Shown here: in pieces, positions 1-7,508 of the stretch
How the letters are laid out: each line of letters begins with the position of its first letter
Numbering within the stretch: the first letter of the stretch is position 1
Origin: CAZYLZ01 sp964648335
GTDB taxonomy: Bacteria; Patescibacteriota; Minisyncoccia; Phycocordibacterales; UBA2100
Assembly: GCA_964648335.1 (NCBI GenBank)
Contig: CAZYLZ010000023.1
Coordinates: 1-14,777 of the forward strand
Length of the DNA stretch: 14,777 nucleotides
Direction: 5' to 3'
Made by a program: the position numbers and the translations under genes
Notes under the pieces: generated by a model
What the model was told of the DNA's origin: nothing
Database searches by the model: none
The model's input: only the letters and a program-made list of their open reading frames with translations

Positions 1-6
1 ATCTTG

Positions 7-34
7 TTGACACGCTGCTTGGTCGCGATAAGGT
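7..34 (+). promoter_or_regulatory. Candidate promoter of the small membrane protein
   Basis: A perfect -35 box TTGACA (7-12) is followed after 16 bases by a weak -10 box, TAAGGT (29-34). Transcription would start near 41, just ahead of the strong Shine-Dalgarno AAAGGAGG at 46-53. The -10 matches consensus poorly, so this is tentative. Confidence 0.4.
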
Positions 35-59
35 ACGACGAGAATAAAGGAGGTGAGTG

Positions 60-374
60 ATGGCCTGGATACAACAACAGCGAACGTACATCAAAAGCCC
101 CGGAAACTATCGGTCTGCATTTCAGTGGTCTCTAAGTGCCGGAGCGATAAGCGGATGTCTCATGGCAATCGAAATGCTCGGGACGCAAGGAACAGAGTTA
201 GGGACGAGTATTCTGCGTGTCACGTGGGTCTTGTGCGTCGTGGGCGCTGTAGTGTTCGTTAACCGCTCTACCTTCGTTGTGGTCGAACGACTCAAACGAA
301 TCGCACTTTGCTTTGTGACGATCGTGATAGTAAAAGTCGCCGTGGCCGCTACCATTGTCGCCTTGTCGATGTAG
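60..374 (+). CDS. Small integral membrane protein, unknown function
   Basis: This 104-residue protein is not one I recognise. ATG at 60 is chosen over the GTG at 57 because AGGAGG at 48-53 lies six bases upstream of it. Three hydrophobic segments are visible, at roughly residues 18-40, 50-67 and 79-103, separated by short basic loops (around RST and VERLKR). It is therefore probably a three-helix inner-membrane protein with no cleavable signal and no enzymatic motif. It has its own candidate promoter and ends just before a strong terminator shared with the convergent rny gene, so it appears monocistronic unless transcribed from outside the window. The coding call is firm; the function is unknown. 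Confidence 0.75.
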   Translation: MAWIQQQRTYIKSPGNYRSAFQWSLSAGAISGCLMAIEMLGTQGTELGTSILRVTWVLCVVGAVVFVNRSTFVVVERLKRIALCFVTIVIVKVAVAATIVALSM

Positions 375-378
375 TGCC

Positions 379-410
379 AAAAACCGCGCCCGAATGGCGC
401 GGTTTTCTTT
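379..410. terminator. Bidirectional intrinsic terminator between the membrane protein gene and rny
   Basis: Stem CCGCGCC (384-390) pairs with GGCGCGG (396-402) around the loop CGAAT. It is flanked by A's on the left and TTTTCTTT on the right, so it reads as a U-tract hairpin on both strands. It ends the forward gene at 374 and can stop reverse transcripts leaving rny. Confidence 0.85.
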
Positions 411-439
411 GTGGTCTGGATTGGATTGATTATCGGGCA

Positions 440-505
440 CCCGGTAGTGAAATTTCTGCTACCGGATGCTGCACAGGACGTGCCAGCCGAAATTCTACTA
501 CCGGG
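440..505. repeat. Long imperfect inverted repeat over the rny stop codon
   Basis: A 17-base arm at 440-456 (begins CCCGGTAG) is matched by an inverted arm at 489-505 (ends CTACCGGG) at 15 of 17 positions, with a 32-base spacer. A related partial copy, CTACCGG, sits inside the spacer at 458-464. The right arm covers the rny stop codon (498-500). It could form a 3'-end structure in rny mRNA; no U-tract follows it directly. Confidence 0.55.
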
Positions 506-2027
506 CGTACTCGATGACTCGGGATTCGCGTATGACGTTGACCTTGATCTCGCCTGGGTATTGCATCTCTTTCTCTATCTGCTCTGCGATTGACTTGGCG
601 AGTTCTCGTGCCTCGAAGTCGCTGATTGCCTCTGGCTTTACGAAAACTCGTACTTCGCGGCCCGCCTGAATCGCATATACCTTGTCGACGCCTGGCTTCG
701 ACTTGGCGATACCTTCGAGCTCCTCGAGGCGCTTTATATAATTTTCTACCGTATCGCGGCGCGCTCCTGGCCTGCCGCCCGAAATCGCATCGGCAACCTG
801 AACAATCATGCTTTCGGGGGTCTCGTACGGGTACTCTTCGTGGTGCGCCTGCATTGCCTTCACGACGTCCTCGGATATGCCGAATTTCTGCAAGATGCGA
901 CGTCCGATCTCGACGTGGGTGCCGGTCACCTCGTGATCAACAGCCTTGCCAATATCGTGGAAGAGCGCTCCTGCGCGCGCCACAGCGACGTTAGCGCCTA
1001 ATTCCTCTGCCATGATTCCGGCCAAATGCGACATCTCGACCGAGTGGTTGAGCACGTTCTGGCCGTAGCTCGTGCGGAAGTAGAGGCGGCCCAAAATCAT
1101 GATAAGGCGCGGATCCACGTTCGAGACACGTGCCTCGTATGCTGCCTCTTCTCCTTTCTTCTTCATAATGACGGTGATCTCCTCTTTTGCCTTCTCGACG
1201 ACCTCTTCGATGCGAGCCGGCTGGATGCGCCCGTCGAGAATGAGGTTCTCAAGCGCGACCCGTGCGATTTGGCGGCGAACCGGATCGAAGGACGAGAGCG
1301 TAATTGTGCCAGGGGTGTCGTCCACGATGACTTCGACGCCGGTCGCACGCTCGAACGCCTTGATATTACGACCCTCCTTTCCTATGATCTTGCCCTTGAT
1401 GTCGTCGTTCGGGAGGGTGACGGTGGTCGAGAGGACATCGTGGGGTACAGAGTTTCCGATTCTGTGCACGGCGGTGGTGATGATGTCTTTGGCTTTGCGG
1501 TCGATCTTGTCGTTGTTCGACATCTCGAGCTTGTGCATGCGGGCCTCGAGGTCGGCAGCATACTGCTTTTCGGCCTTCTTCATAATCTCCTCTCGGGCTT
1601 CTTCGACGCCGAGCCCTGCTACTTTCGAGAGCTTCTCTTCCTGCTCCTTGACCATGAGATCGACGCGGTCGCGCAATTGCTTGACGCCCTCGATCTTGGT
1701 CTTAAGCTCCTCCTGCTCTTTATCTACGTCGGCCTGGCGCTTATCCAAAAGCTCCTCGCGGCGCACCATGCGCTCCGAGGTCTGCTTGAGCTCCTGCTCT
1801 TTTTCTTTATGCTCTTTTACCAGTCTTTCTGCCTCTTCTGCGCCCTTTTTCTTGCCCTCGTTGATGATTTTGGTAGCTTCTTCTTGTGCCTCGAGGAACT
1901 TAGATTTGATCTGGAGTTCCATCGAACCTCGTTGGCCCATGGTGATGATCCAGCGTAGAAAATACCCGAAACCGGTCCCTGCGAGTCCCGCGACCGCAAG
2001 GAGGATGAATGCTGTTGTTAATGACAT
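498..2027 (-). CDS. rny: Ribonuclease Y
   Basis: RNase Y is a membrane-anchored endoribonuclease that initiates mRNA decay. The 509-residue product shows the full family order. An N-terminal membrane helix (about 5-28) is followed by a long charged coiled coil (about 40-185). A KH RNA-binding domain contains GKIIGKEGRN at 212-221. The HD phosphohydrolase domain has His328, the HD pair His357-Asp358 in LFHDIGK, His371, His395-His396 and Asp413 in VADAISGGRPGARRDT. Length is normal for the family. I chose ATG at 2027; a GTG at 2042 would add five residues, but the only G-rich site (AAGGGGG, about 2043-2049) abuts that GTG and lies 14 bases from the ATG, so the start is not settled. It is transcribed from its own promoter region and ends at an inverted repeat and a bidirectional terminator. 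Confidence 0.97.
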   Translation of the reverse strand: MSLTTAFILLAVAGLAGTGFGYFLRWIITMGQRGSMELQIKSKFLEAQEEATKIINEGKKKGAEEAERLVKEHKEKEQELKQTSERMVRREELLDKRQADVDKEQEELKTKIEGVKQLRDRVDLMVKEQEEKLSKVAGLGVEEAREEIMKKAEKQYAADLEARMHKLEMSNNDKIDRKAKDIITTAVHRIGNSVPHDVLSTTVTLPNDDIKGKIIGKEGRNIKAFERATGVEVIVDDTPGTITLSSFDPVRRQIARVALENLILDGRIQPARIEEVVEKAKEEITVIMKKKGEEAAYEARVSNVDPRLIMILGRLYFRTSYGQNVLNHSVEMSHLAGIMAEELGANVAVARAGALFHDIGKAVDHEVTGTHVEIGRRILQKFGISEDVVKAMQAHHEEYPYETPESMIVQVADAISGGRPGARRDTVENYIKRLEELEGIAKSKPGVDKVYAIQAGREVRVFVKPEAISDFEARELAKSIAEQIEKEMQYPGEIKVNVIRESRVIEYAR

Positions 2028-2140
2028 ATGCGAAGCGGCCACCCCCTTCGCGATACCAATGAATACGGTGTTATGCGTCCAGAATACTGTCGAGGATAAG
2101 CTCGCGCGCTTTGTGGAAGTTTTGTGCCGAATCGGCGAGG

Positions 2141-2221
2141 TTTATAGCCATAGTCATGAATACTGCGAAACAGAATAGCCGAATGAATGATTTGTTAATT
2201 CGGTATGAAAAGAGTATAGCA
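2141..2221 (-). promoter_or_regulatory. Promoter region of rny
   Basis: Two reverse-strand candidates are visible. One is an extended -10, TGCTATACT (2213-2221), without a good -35. The other is TTCGCA (2164-2169), 17-base spacer, TATAAA (2141-2146). The second would give a leader of about 105 bases. Neither is proven. The region between 2043 and 2261 holds no gene. Confidence 0.4.
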
Positions 2222-2230
2222 CCCTGCTTT

Positions 2231-2262
2231 CAAAAGACTAGCCAGACAAGCGTCGTCAGGCT
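2231..2262 (-). terminator. Weak terminator-like hairpin after the twin-arginine-signal gene
   Basis: On the reverse strand AGCC-T-GAC pairs with GTC-T-GGCT (2240-2262) with one T-T mismatch. It is followed by AGTCTTTTG. The U-tract is short, so termination would be partial at best. Confidence 0.3.
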
Positions 2263-2909
2263 CAGGAGGGGGAGGTAAGGAGCTTGAGGAGGCCGTTAAA
2301 GTACCGCTCTGCCTGCTCGACTTCGGTAGGACTCTCGGGTGGTTTGCCTCCAAGTTGATCGTACTGAAAGTAGACCGTACCGTGGCGAGTGGTGTGTCGT
2401 CCGCTACTCTCGGCCATGATGAGGGTACCGTTAGTGGGTAAATCTTCTTGAGACGCTGTCATGAACGATACCTCTATCTTTGGGGCGTCGTCTGCATCCA
2501 TGACGATGGTATACATCATGAGGGATTTCGTTCCCCGGAGCTCGAACGGTATATCCTCGGGCAATTCGTCGCCTGTCGCTTCCCATATCTCAACTTTTAC
2601 CTTTTTTTCGGCAATCGTACCGAAATCGCGCTCGATAATCTTGGTTTTTGTATGTCGCTGATCACCGTATTCCTCGGCGATAGGCGCCATTCGCAGCTGT
2701 CCTTGCAATTCTTCGATCATCCGCAGTCGTTCGGCAGGTGAGACTGGTGCGTCATCGTAAAATGTGTCTAACGGCGAACTCGGATTCTCGGCTTTTTCGG
2801 GCCGTGATGCTATTGCGGGCCTGCCCGTAATAGCAGCAAAGGCGCCAGAAGCGGCGCCTTTGAGCAAGTTCCTTCGGTTTATGCCTTCGTTTCCGAGGTT
2901 TTCTGCCAT
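2262..2909 (-). CDS. Hypothetical protein with twin-arginine-type signal
   Basis: This 215-residue product belongs to no family I recognise. The N-terminus has NRRNLLKG at residues 11-18, close to the Tat consensus S/T-R-R-x-F-L-K. A short Ala/Gly-rich stretch follows, with a possible A-x-A cleavage site near residue 34 (AIA-S). The mature part is hydrophilic and acidic, with a beta-rich middle (KKVKVEIWEATG, MMYTIVMDADD). It therefore looks secreted or membrane-tethered. The ATG at 2909 comes one base after the clpP stop (TAG-C-ATG) and has no Shine-Dalgarno site, so it is probably translated by coupling to clpP. An in-frame upstream start would extend it seven residues into clpP but is less likely. 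Confidence 0.7.
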   Translation of the reverse strand: MAENLGNEGINRRNLLKGAASGAFAAITGRPAIASRPEKAENPSSPLDTFYDDAPVSPAERLRMIEELQGQLRMAPIAEEYGDQRHTKTKIIERDFGTIAEKKVKVEIWEATGDELPEDIPFELRGTKSLMMYTIVMDADDAPKIEVSFMTASQEDLPTNGTLIMAESSGRHTTRHGTVYFQYDQLGGKPPESPTEVEQAERYFNGLLKLLTSPS

Positions 2910-2910
2910 G

Positions 2911-3513
2911 CTATTTAACGATACTGTCAACGATTCCGTACTTAACTGCCTCTTCGGCTGTCATAAAGTAGTCGCGGTCGACGTCGTCTTCGATCTTCTT
3001 TACCGTCTGCCCGGTATTTGCTGCCAAAATCTTGTTAAGACGCTCGCGGGTCTTGAGGATCTGCTTAGCGGTAATCTCGATGTCCGACGCCATGCCCTCG
3101 GCACCGCCCGACGGCTGATGGATCATGACCTCGGCGTTAGGAAGAACGAAGCGCTTGCCTTTTTTGCCTCCCGAAAGGAGCACTGCTCCCATCGAAGCGG
3201 CCATTCCTACACAATAAGTAGCAACGTCGGCTTTGATCGAGTTCATGGTGTCTAAGATGGCCAAGCCGGCATGGACATGACCTCCAGGGCTGTTTATGTA
3301 GAACGATATGTCTTTCTTTGGGTCTTCGGAGTCGAGGAAGAGAAGCTGTGCGACCACGAGGTTGGCCACAGTGTCGTCGATGCCGCCGCCCAAGAAGATG
3401 ATGCGCTCTTTAAGAAGTCGCGAGTAAATGTCGTATGAGCGCTCGCCCATGCTGGTTTTTTCGATGACCATCGGTACTAGCATCGAGGAACGTGGGGTGT
3501 GTTTGTTGTCCAT
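2911..3513 (-). CDS. clpP: ATP-dependent Clp protease proteolytic subunit
   Basis: ClpP is the serine peptidase barrel that degrades proteins unfolded by ClpX or ClpA/C. The 200-residue product has the catalytic triad in place: Ser107 in GMAASMGA, His132 in MIHQPSGG and Asp181 in DRDYFMT. It also has the oxyanion-side motif SPGGHVHAG at 75-83. The N-terminus is about ten residues longer than usual; internal Met11 (position 3483) is where many family members begin. No convincing Shine-Dalgarno precedes either start. A reverse-strand TTGCGG-16-TAAACT lies just upstream of 3513 and would give an almost leaderless mRNA. The gene follows a strong terminator of the upstream operon and is coupled to the twin-arginine-signal gene downstream. 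Confidence 0.97.
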   Translation of the reverse strand: MDNKHTPRSSMLVPMVIEKTSMGERSYDIYSRLLKERIIFLGGGIDDTVANLVVAQLLFLDSEDPKKDISFYINSPGGHVHAGLAILDTMNSIKADVATYCVGMAASMGAVLLSGGKKGKRFVLPNAEVMIHQPSGGAEGMASDIEITAKQILKTRERLNKILAANTGQTVKKIEDDVDRDYFMTAEEAVKYGIVDSIVK

Positions 3514-3550
3514 ATGGATGGAGTTTACCAGGTCCCCCAGTCACCGCAAA

Positions 3551-3581
3551 TAAAAATCCCCCGGCACTAGGACGGGGGATT
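3551..3581 (-). terminator. Intrinsic terminator of the prs-apt-Nudix operon
   Basis: On the reverse strand ATCCCCC pairs with GGGGGAT (3574-3580 with 3556-3562) around an 11-base loop, and the right arm runs into TTTTTATTT. It lies 32 bases beyond the Nudix stop and separates the operon from clpP. Confidence 0.85.
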
Positions 3582-3612
3582 GGGTTTTGTGGGGTCTTAC
3601 GACAAGAGAATG

Positions 3613-4014
3613 CTATGAGTAGTGGGCTTTGTACGCTGCCCACAGCTTGTCGTGACCCAAGACAAAGCGGGGCAGGCGGTCCGCAATCTCACTCTCGGTG
3701 AAGAGGTGCACGCGGGTCTTGCCCTGCTCGGCCTTTGCGGTACCTGTCGCCGTTCCGTAGAAGAGCGTCGTCACGTACCAACCACGAGGATCGCGGTCGT
3801 GATCGGCAAATGCGCCAATCACGCCCTGAATCGCCACCGAAAGCCCTGTTTCTTCTGGATACTCGCGCACGATGGTTTCCGAGAGGATCTCGTTCGGGTC
3901 TTGCTTGCCTCCTGGAAACGCGAATCCTTTCGGTTCGGTCAATCGCTCGATCACCACGAAGCGGTCCTTTACACGGGCGATACAATCGGCCGTGTAGATT
4001 GGTTGCTTGGTCAT
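3613..4014 (-). CDS. Nudix hydrolase
   Basis: Nudix enzymes hydrolyse nucleoside diphosphates linked to another moiety using a Mg-binding helix. The 133-residue product carries the Nudix box in register. Gly36 is followed by Glu42 (G-x5-E) and, seven residues later, R-E-Y-P-E-E-T-G-L at 50-58; Tyr52 sits at a usually aliphatic position. The upstream strand and PGG turn (FAFPGGKQD) are typical. The substrate cannot be read from sequence. The start codon overlaps the apt stop by four bases (ATGA, 4011-4014), so it is translationally coupled to apt. Context in a PRPP and purine-salvage operon suggests nucleotide sanitation or recycling (inference). Confidence 0.92.
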   Translation of the reverse strand: MTKQPIYTADCIARVKDRFVVIERLTEPKGFAFPGGKQDPNEILSETIVREYPEETGLSVAIQGVIGAFADHDRDPRGWYVTTLFYGTATGTAKAEQGKTRVHLFTESEIADRLPRFVLGHDKLWAAYKAHYS

Positions 4015-4538
4015 GTATCCTCGCTTTCGTACACAGCGAGCGATTGAACGGGGATGTCCCCGCCCAACCGAGCCTTGCCGCCGAGCGATGCGAGCTCGAT
4101 TACAAAGGCAAAGCCTACGACGCGAGCTCCGAGCTTTTCGACGAGGTCGCGTGCAGCCGATGCGGTGCCGCCGGTTGCCAAGAGATCATCGACAATTAGT
4201 ACGCGATCGCCCTTTTTGAGGGCATCGACATGCATCTCGGCCACGGCAGTGCCGTATTCGAGCGCGTATTCGACCTCGATGGTCTCGTGCGGCAGCTTTC
4301 CTTTCTTGCGCACCGGCACGAAGGGAAGGACCATCTCGAAGGCAAGTGCGCCTCCAAAGATAAAACCCCGCGCATCAAGTCCGACGATAACGTCGATCTT
4401 GCGGTTCCATTCGTCTGCGATCTCGAGCACGACATCACGCAGGGCATGTGGTTCTTGCAAGAGCGGCGTGATATCCCGGAACATGATCCCTTTCTTGGGA
4501 TAGTCTGGAACGTTACGGATGTGCTTCTTGATAGACAT
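4011..4538 (-). CDS. apt: Adenine phosphoribosyltransferase
   Basis: The enzyme converts adenine and PRPP to AMP and pyrophosphate in purine salvage. The 175-residue product matches the family in length and motifs. It has the N-terminal VPDYPKKGIMFRDITPLL segment (10-27), the GLDARGFIFG turn (53-62) and the flexible-loop region RKKGKLPHE (77-85). The PRPP-binding motif is VLIVDDLLATGGT (113-125). The ATG at 4538 has AGGAGA about six bases upstream. It lies 15 bases after prs, whose product is its co-substrate, and overlaps the Nudix gene downstream, forming a three-gene operon. Confidence 0.97.
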   Translation of the reverse strand: MSIKKHIRNVPDYPKKGIMFRDITPLLQEPHALRDVVLEIADEWNRKIDVIVGLDARGFIFGGALAFEMVLPFVPVRKKGKLPHETIEVEYALEYGTAVAEMHVDALKKGDRVLIVDDLLATGGTASAARDLVEKLGARVVGFAFVIELASLGGKARLGGDIPVQSLAVYESEDT

Positions 4539-4553
4539 GCAGTTCTCCTGTTG

Positions 4554-5555
4554 TTACGAGAGCTTGCTTATGCTTCCGCCCACGAGCGATGCCTCGTAGA
4601 TAGCTTCGGAAAGCAGGTCGGCCAAAGGCAATATCGTGAGCCACGGATTTGCAGCGGCAAATGCCTTGGAACGCGGGATCGAGTCAGTGCAAATGATAGG
4701 GATACCCGCCTTTGCAAACGATTCGACGGCGTTACCACTAAATATCCCGTGAGTTGCGCAGATGAGAGCGTCTCGAAGGCCTTGCTGCTTGAGTTCGGCG
4801 ACGATGCCACGCATTGTGCCGCCAGTGTCGATCATGTCGTCGATGATTATCCCGATCTTCCCGTCAATAGAGCTGCCGGTAAGCGACAGTACTTCGGGAG
4901 AGCTAGGGTTCTCATCGGTACGCTGCTTTTCGCCGATGGCGATTGGCAGATCTCCAAGACTCTTGGCGAACCGGCGAGCACGGACCGCGCCGCCCAGGTC
5001 GGGCGATATCACGACGAAGTCACCGAGGTCGTTCTTGAACCGAGCCTTGATGTGTTCGGCGAAGTATCGGGCGTAGGGGAGGTTGTCCACAGGGATGTTG
5101 TAGAACCCCTGCTGTTGGTCGGTATGCATCTCCATCGTGATGATGCGCTCGACGATGCCGGTCGCCTTGATCATGTTAGCGACGAGTGTTGCCGAGATTG
5201 GGCGGCGCGGCTTGTCTTTGCGATCCTGTCGTTGGTACGACATGAACGGGGTCACGAGGCTCACGCCCGCAGCCGATGCGCGCATCATGGCGTCACAGGA
5301 CAGAAGCATCATCATAAGTGCTTCGTTCGGTGACGGATGTTGTAAGGGATGCAAGAAGAACACATGCTGCCTGCGGATGGTCTCGGGCAGGATTGGTAGC
5401 ACTTCGCCACTCGAGAACGTCTTGAAGGCGAGTTTGTGGTGGGGAAAATGCATTCTTTTGCTGGCGAGCTTCGTGAGAATGGCCTCTGCCATCTCATGCA
5501 TTCCAGGTGACGACACGAGGACGAACGGGCTGCCTGCGTGGTATATCGAATTCAT
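4554..5555 (-). CDS. prs: Ribose-phosphate pyrophosphokinase (PRPP synthetase)
   Basis: The enzyme makes PRPP from ribose 5-phosphate and ATP, feeding nucleotide synthesis and the adjacent Apt. The 333-residue product has the FSSGE segment (47-51), the ATP-loop region SYQRQDRKDKPRRPISA (106-122) and the Mg/ATP motif EMHTDQQQGF (142-151). SPDLGGAVRAR (184-194) and the PRPP loop IIIDDMIDTGGT (236-247) follow. The usual Asp of the D-x-H pair is Glu142 here. The frame stays open upstream, but ATG at 5555 has AGGAGA six bases before it and gives the family N-terminus. It is first gene of the prs-apt-Nudix operon and divergent from a TrmB-type regulator across about 106 bases; I see no convincing prs promoter there. 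Confidence 0.95.
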   Translation of the reverse strand: MNSIYHAGSPFVLVSSPGMHEMAEAILTKLASKRMHFPHHKLAFKTFSSGEVLPILPETIRRQHVFFLHPLQHPSPNEALMMMLLSCDAMMRASAAGVSLVTPFMSYQRQDRKDKPRRPISATLVANMIKATGIVERIITMEMHTDQQQGFYNIPVDNLPYARYFAEHIKARFKNDLGDFVVISPDLGGAVRARRFAKSLGDLPIAIGEKQRTDENPSSPEVLSLTGSSIDGKIGIIIDDMIDTGGTMRGIVAELKQQGLRDALICATHGIFSGNAVESFAKAGIPIICTDSIPRSKAFAAANPWLTILPLADLLSEAIYEASLVGGSISKLS

Positions 5556-5622
5556 AGCTATTCTCCTGTCAAAGTTCAACGCCACGGGTACGGTATCACA
5601 AGAGAGAATTCTTGCATGGGTC

Positions 5623-5652
5623 GTGGCAAAAGTGTATCTTTTGGAGTACAAT
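5623..5652 (+). promoter_or_regulatory. Candidate promoter of the first TrmB-type regulator
   Basis: GTGGCA (5623-5628), 18-base spacer, then TACAAT (5647-5652). Transcription would start near 5659, three bases before the ATG at 5662. The mRNA would then be essentially leaderless, consistent with the absence of any Shine-Dalgarno site. Confidence 0.45.
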
Positions 5653-5661
5653 TTAAAACTT

Positions 5662-6375
5662 ATGCAACTTGCGACTGTCTTTGACCGCTTGGGGATGCCT
5701 GCGCACAGCGCAGCCGTGTTCGAGCTTTTGGAAAAGAAGGAGCTTTCGGCGAGTGAGATCGTGCGTATCTGCCGACTGCACCGGCCGGCGGTATACAAGG
5801 TGCTCGCAGCGCTTTCCAAGAAGGGGCTCATTAAAAAGACCGGCAGCCGCACCCGACCGCTCTATACCGCGGCAGCCCGCTCTGCCGTAACTGCGTTATT
5901 TGCCGCAGACCTCAAATCGCTCGAGCGACTCGAGAATCGGGTTCCGGTTCCGTACGAGACACCCGTGCCGGTTACCTACTACGAGGGGAAGCGCGGCATC
6001 GCGGCGGTCTTTGACGATGCCATCATCCATAGCAAGAAGGGTGAAACCTTCTATAGGTACACATCGGAAGTCGAGCTCGACGAGGTAAATCGCTACCTTT
6101 CGCCCGACTATCGTAAAAAGCGCGACGCAAAGCGGCTCGAGCGGCTCGTCATAAGCAACCGCGAATCGGGGCAGAAGAAGCGTCCGCGCCTCGAGCGGTT
6201 CGTAAAGTATCTGGGCTCGGGCAAGGAGCCGTTTCTGCATAACGCCATCCAACTCGTCTACGGCGACAGGCTCGCGTTCATCGACCTCAATGTCCTGCAG
6301 TCGTTCGTCATCGAGAACAAGACCTTGGCCGAGTTTCAAAAGACTATCTTCCGGGCGCTCTATAAGCGTCTTTAG
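5662..6375 (+). CDS. TrmB-family transcriptional regulator
   Basis: TrmB-type regulators combine an N-terminal winged helix with a C-terminal effector-binding domain and often control sugar metabolism. The 237-residue product has the winged-helix pattern at about 1-70 (AAVFELLEKKELSASEIVRICRL, then RPAVYKVLAALSKKGLIKK). A C-terminal domain begins at YYEGKRGIAAVFDDAI. It is a diverged paralog of the gene at 10907-11713: both share G-I/V-x-x-V-F/L-D-D and an ending of the form IQLVYGDRLAFIDL / MQIYDNKVSYLTL. The frame is open far upstream over prs, but ATG at 5662 fits the domain start and the nearby -10 box. Divergent from prs and just upstream of glpX, it may control either (inference). Confidence 0.85.
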   Translation: MQLATVFDRLGMPAHSAAVFELLEKKELSASEIVRICRLHRPAVYKVLAALSKKGLIKKTGSRTRPLYTAAARSAVTALFAADLKSLERLENRVPVPYETPVPVTYYEGKRGIAAVFDDAIIHSKKGETFYRYTSEVELDEVNRYLSPDYRKKRDAKRLERLVISNRESGQKKRPRLERFVKYLGSGKEPFLHNAIQLVYGDRLAFIDLNVLQSFVIENKTLAEFQKTIFRALYKRL

Positions 6376-6386
6376 TTCGTGCATAC

Positions 6387-6414
6387 TTGCGCCGATTGCG
6401 GCATTTGATATACC
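6387..6414 (+). promoter_or_regulatory. glpX promoter with extended -10
   Basis: TTGCGC (6387-6392), 16 bases, then TATACC (6409-6414) preceded by TGA, which makes an extended -10. The 13-mer ATTTGATATACCG (6403-6415) recurs exactly in the promoter of the HD hydrolase at 7497-7509, with the same 16-base spacing from a TTGC box. Confidence 0.6.
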
Positions 6415-6449
6415 GAAGGCAGTCTAGAAACGTACAGAAGGAGATGGCT

Positions 6450-7439
6450 ATGGATACACTCCGTGCTACCGACAAGAACCTCGCGCTCGAGACCTTGCAT
6501 GCTACCGAGTCGGCCGCTATCGCGGCTGCACGATGGCGCGGGCTCGGCAACAAGCGTGCAGCAGACCGGGCAGCTACGATGGCAATGCGCAAAGCGCTCG
6601 CGCTTGCAGCCATCCGCGGTACGGTAAAAATCGGCGAGGGCGAAATGGATGAAGCTACCGACGAAGAGATGCTGTGGAACGGCGAGAAAGTAGGGCGGTG
6701 GGACGAACGCGATCCGTTTGTCGACATCGCAACCGACCCGCTCGAAGGTACAAACTTGTGTGCCAAGAACGGTCCGGGTGCCATAACGACCTTGGCGTTT
6801 GCCGAGGACGGCTGCTTTCTTAACGCGCCCGACATGTACATGCACAAGATTGCCGTCGGCCCTGTCGCTAAGGGAGCTATCAAGCTCTCGATGGGAGTGA
6901 CATGGAACCTGCATGCAATCGCCGAAGCCAAGAAAGTAAAGACGAGCGATCTGACCGCGGTATTCTTGGAGCGCGATAGGCACAACGCCATGATTGCCGA
7001 AGCTCGAGTGCTCGGTACGCATGTGCAGCTCATATCCGATGGCGACCTCATGGCCGCCATCGCAACTGCCGATCCCGAAAGCGACATCGACGTATTGTTC
7101 GGTATTGGCGGTGCCCCCGAAGGTGTGCTGGCCGCAGCAGCACTTAAGAGTATGGGCGGCGACATGCAAGGCCTCTTGGCTCCCGAAAGTGCCGAGCAGG
7201 CTGCGCGCGCAATTGCAAAGACTGGGCGCGGCATCGACCACTTCTACACCATCGACGAGATGGCGCAGGGGCATGTCATGTTCGCGGCCACCGGCGTCAC
7301 CGACGGCGCGGTCTTCAAAGGTGTCCGCTTTATGCCGGATGGATCGGCGGTGACACACTCGATGGTCACGCGTTCGAAGACCGGATCGATTCGGTGGATC
7401 AAGAAACAAGTGCGTGCCGATTACGTCAGCGCGATCTGA
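6450..7439 (+). CDS. glpX: Class II fructose-1,6-bisphosphatase
   Basis: The enzyme hydrolyses fructose 1,6-bisphosphate to fructose 6-phosphate for gluconeogenesis and pentose supply. The 329-residue product is close to the E. coli GlpX length. Visible motifs are the metal-binding IGEGEMDEA (61-69), VDIATDPLEGT (91-101), the family segment FLNAPDMYMHKIAVGP, and GGAPEGVLAAAALKSMGG in the C-terminal half. The start at 6450 is chosen because AAGGAG (6438-6443) lies six bases upstream; an ATG at 6444 touches that site. It has its own extended -10 promoter and a strong terminator, so it is monocistronic. Its product pathway meets PRPP synthesis at ribose 5-phosphate, which fits the neighbouring prs operon. 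Confidence 0.96.
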   Translation: MDTLRATDKNLALETLHATESAAIAAARWRGLGNKRAADRAATMAMRKALALAAIRGTVKIGEGEMDEATDEEMLWNGEKVGRWDERDPFVDIATDPLEGTNLCAKNGPGAITTLAFAEDGCFLNAPDMYMHKIAVGPVAKGAIKLSMGVTWNLHAIAEAKKVKTSDLTAVFLERDRHNAMIAEARVLGTHVQLISDGDLMAAIATADPESDIDVLFGIGGAPEGVLAAAALKSMGGDMQGLLAPESAEQAARAIAKTGRGIDHFYTIDEMAQGHVMFAATGVTDGAVFKGVRFMPDGSAVTHSMVTRSKTGSIRWIKKQVRADYVSAI

Positions 7440-7442
7440 GCT

Positions 7443-7473
7443 AAACAGGGCACCACGGTGCCCTGTTTTTTTG
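7443..7473 (+). terminator. Intrinsic terminator of glpX
   Basis: ACAGGGCAC (7445-7453) pairs with GTGCCCTGT (7458-7466) around a four-base loop and is followed by a run of seven T's (7466-7472). It begins just after the glpX stop. Confidence 0.92.
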
Positions 7474-7480
7474 CGCACTC

Positions 7481-7508
7481 TTGCATATCGTGGTGTATTT
7501 GATATACC
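7481..7508 (+). promoter_or_regulatory. Promoter of the HD hydrolase gene
   Basis: TTGCAT (7481-7486), 16 bases, then TATACC (7503-7508) with upstream TGA (extended -10). It shares the exact 13-mer ATTTGATATACCG with the glpX promoter. A leader of about 28 bases would follow, containing AAAGGAG six bases before the ATG. Confidence 0.6.

Noticed and set aside
1026..2178. Long forward frames opposite rny
   Set aside because: These are shadows of the rny coding sequence (Leu/Ser/Arg-rich) with no start signals.
2190..2220. Forward promoter TTGTTA-17-TATAGC
   Set aside because: It points antisense into the twin-arginine-signal gene with no forward gene downstream; the same bases serve better as the reverse extended -10 of rny.
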